From Rhizobium subbaraonis (GTDB taxonomy: Bacteria; Pseudomonadota; Alphaproteobacteria; Rhizobiales; Rhizobiaceae), in assembly GCF_900220975.1 (NCBI RefSeq), contig NZ_OBQD01000027.1, positions 1 to 54,659 of the forward strand: a DNA stretch of 54,659 nt. The letters are read 5' to 3'. The position numbers and the translations under genes were made by a program. The notes beneath the pieces were generated by a model. The model ran no database searches, was not told the DNA's origin, and saw nothing but the letters and a program-made list of their open reading frames with translations. Shown here piece by piece: positions 54,406-54,659 of this stretch (positions are counted from its first letter, which is position 1; the number at the start of each line of letters is the position of its first letter).

Positions 54406-54659
54406 GCCGATCGCGTTTGTCCCGTGTCGTTGCGTCGCCGTGGCAGCGGCCCGAAGATGTACGTGTTGCAGGGCCGAGTCAAATCAGCGCGGGGATATAC
54501 ACCCGTGAATCGCTTCCGCTCGCGCGCCCGCTTCGCTCATGACGATGCCAATGTGAATAATTGAAGGCATGGGAGCTTAGTTTTGGTTTGTTTTGTGATG
54601 TTTGAGAATTTTTGGGATCAGGATTGCTGGAAAACCGGGGTTTTGGTTTGGGTGTGGGG

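Overview
This window looks like a chromosomal segment of an alphaproteobacterium in the Rhizobiaceae (Sinorhizobium/Ensifer, Rhizobium or Shinella type; the genus cannot be fixed from sequence alone). The basis is the high G+C, strong third-position GC bias and the rhizobial gene neighbourhoods argJ next to a parvulin and secA, lysC-ptsP-prfA-prmC, and a DUF4167 poly-asparagine protein followed by clpB. The left end falls inside a prophage; from about 21.3 kb on it is ordinary core chromosome.

Prophage (1 to roughly 16-21 kb). The 5' end cuts a major capsid protein of the lambda gpE type. Then follow, in lambda-like order, head-completion and connector proteins, a tail terminator-like protein, the tail tube, a G/GT pair of tail assembly chaperones joined by a -1 frameshift at the heptamer GGGAAAG (3164-3170), a tape measure carrying an internal muramidase domain, minor tail proteins, a DUF6950 protein, a gpJ-like tail tip protein and a 931-residue tail fibre ending in an SGNH hydrolase. 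A GH19 endolysin and a 57-residue holin candidate form the lysis cassette. Two small convergent genes (6687-7138) interrupt the tail operon like a moron. No integrase, repressor or terminase lies in the window, so the other prophage end is upstream of base 1.

Accessory flank (14.4-21 kb). Many very small genes on both strands are followed by a stand-alone LigD-type ATP-dependent DNA ligase, an SRAP/HMCES-type peptidase that protects abasic sites, and a more A+T-rich, tightly packed three-gene operon on the minus strand (18967-20941). Its first gene belongs to the TIGR04255 family; the other two have no function I can name. I regard this operon as the best candidate in the window for an undescribed, possibly defensive, system.

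Core chromosome (21.3-54.7 kb). This part holds a small ion channel-like protein and a TerC-type membrane protein, a class III adenylate cyclase, a BON-domain protein, an acyl-CoA synthetase, an envelope polysaccharide pair (flippase plus GNAT/FemAB-like protein), secA, a periplasmic parvulin, argJ, a GNAT and mutT. Next come an orphan Flp pilin, a BioC-like methyltransferase, comF, a glutaredoxin, a Nit-type amidase, two DUF proteins, ubiG, an NTF2-like protein and a LysR regulator. The right end carries lysC, ptsP (enzyme I of the nitrogen PTS), prfA-prmC, the DUF4167 gene, clpB and a convergent membrane-anchored M23 peptidase. Clear intrinsic terminators follow the DUF4167 gene and clpB.
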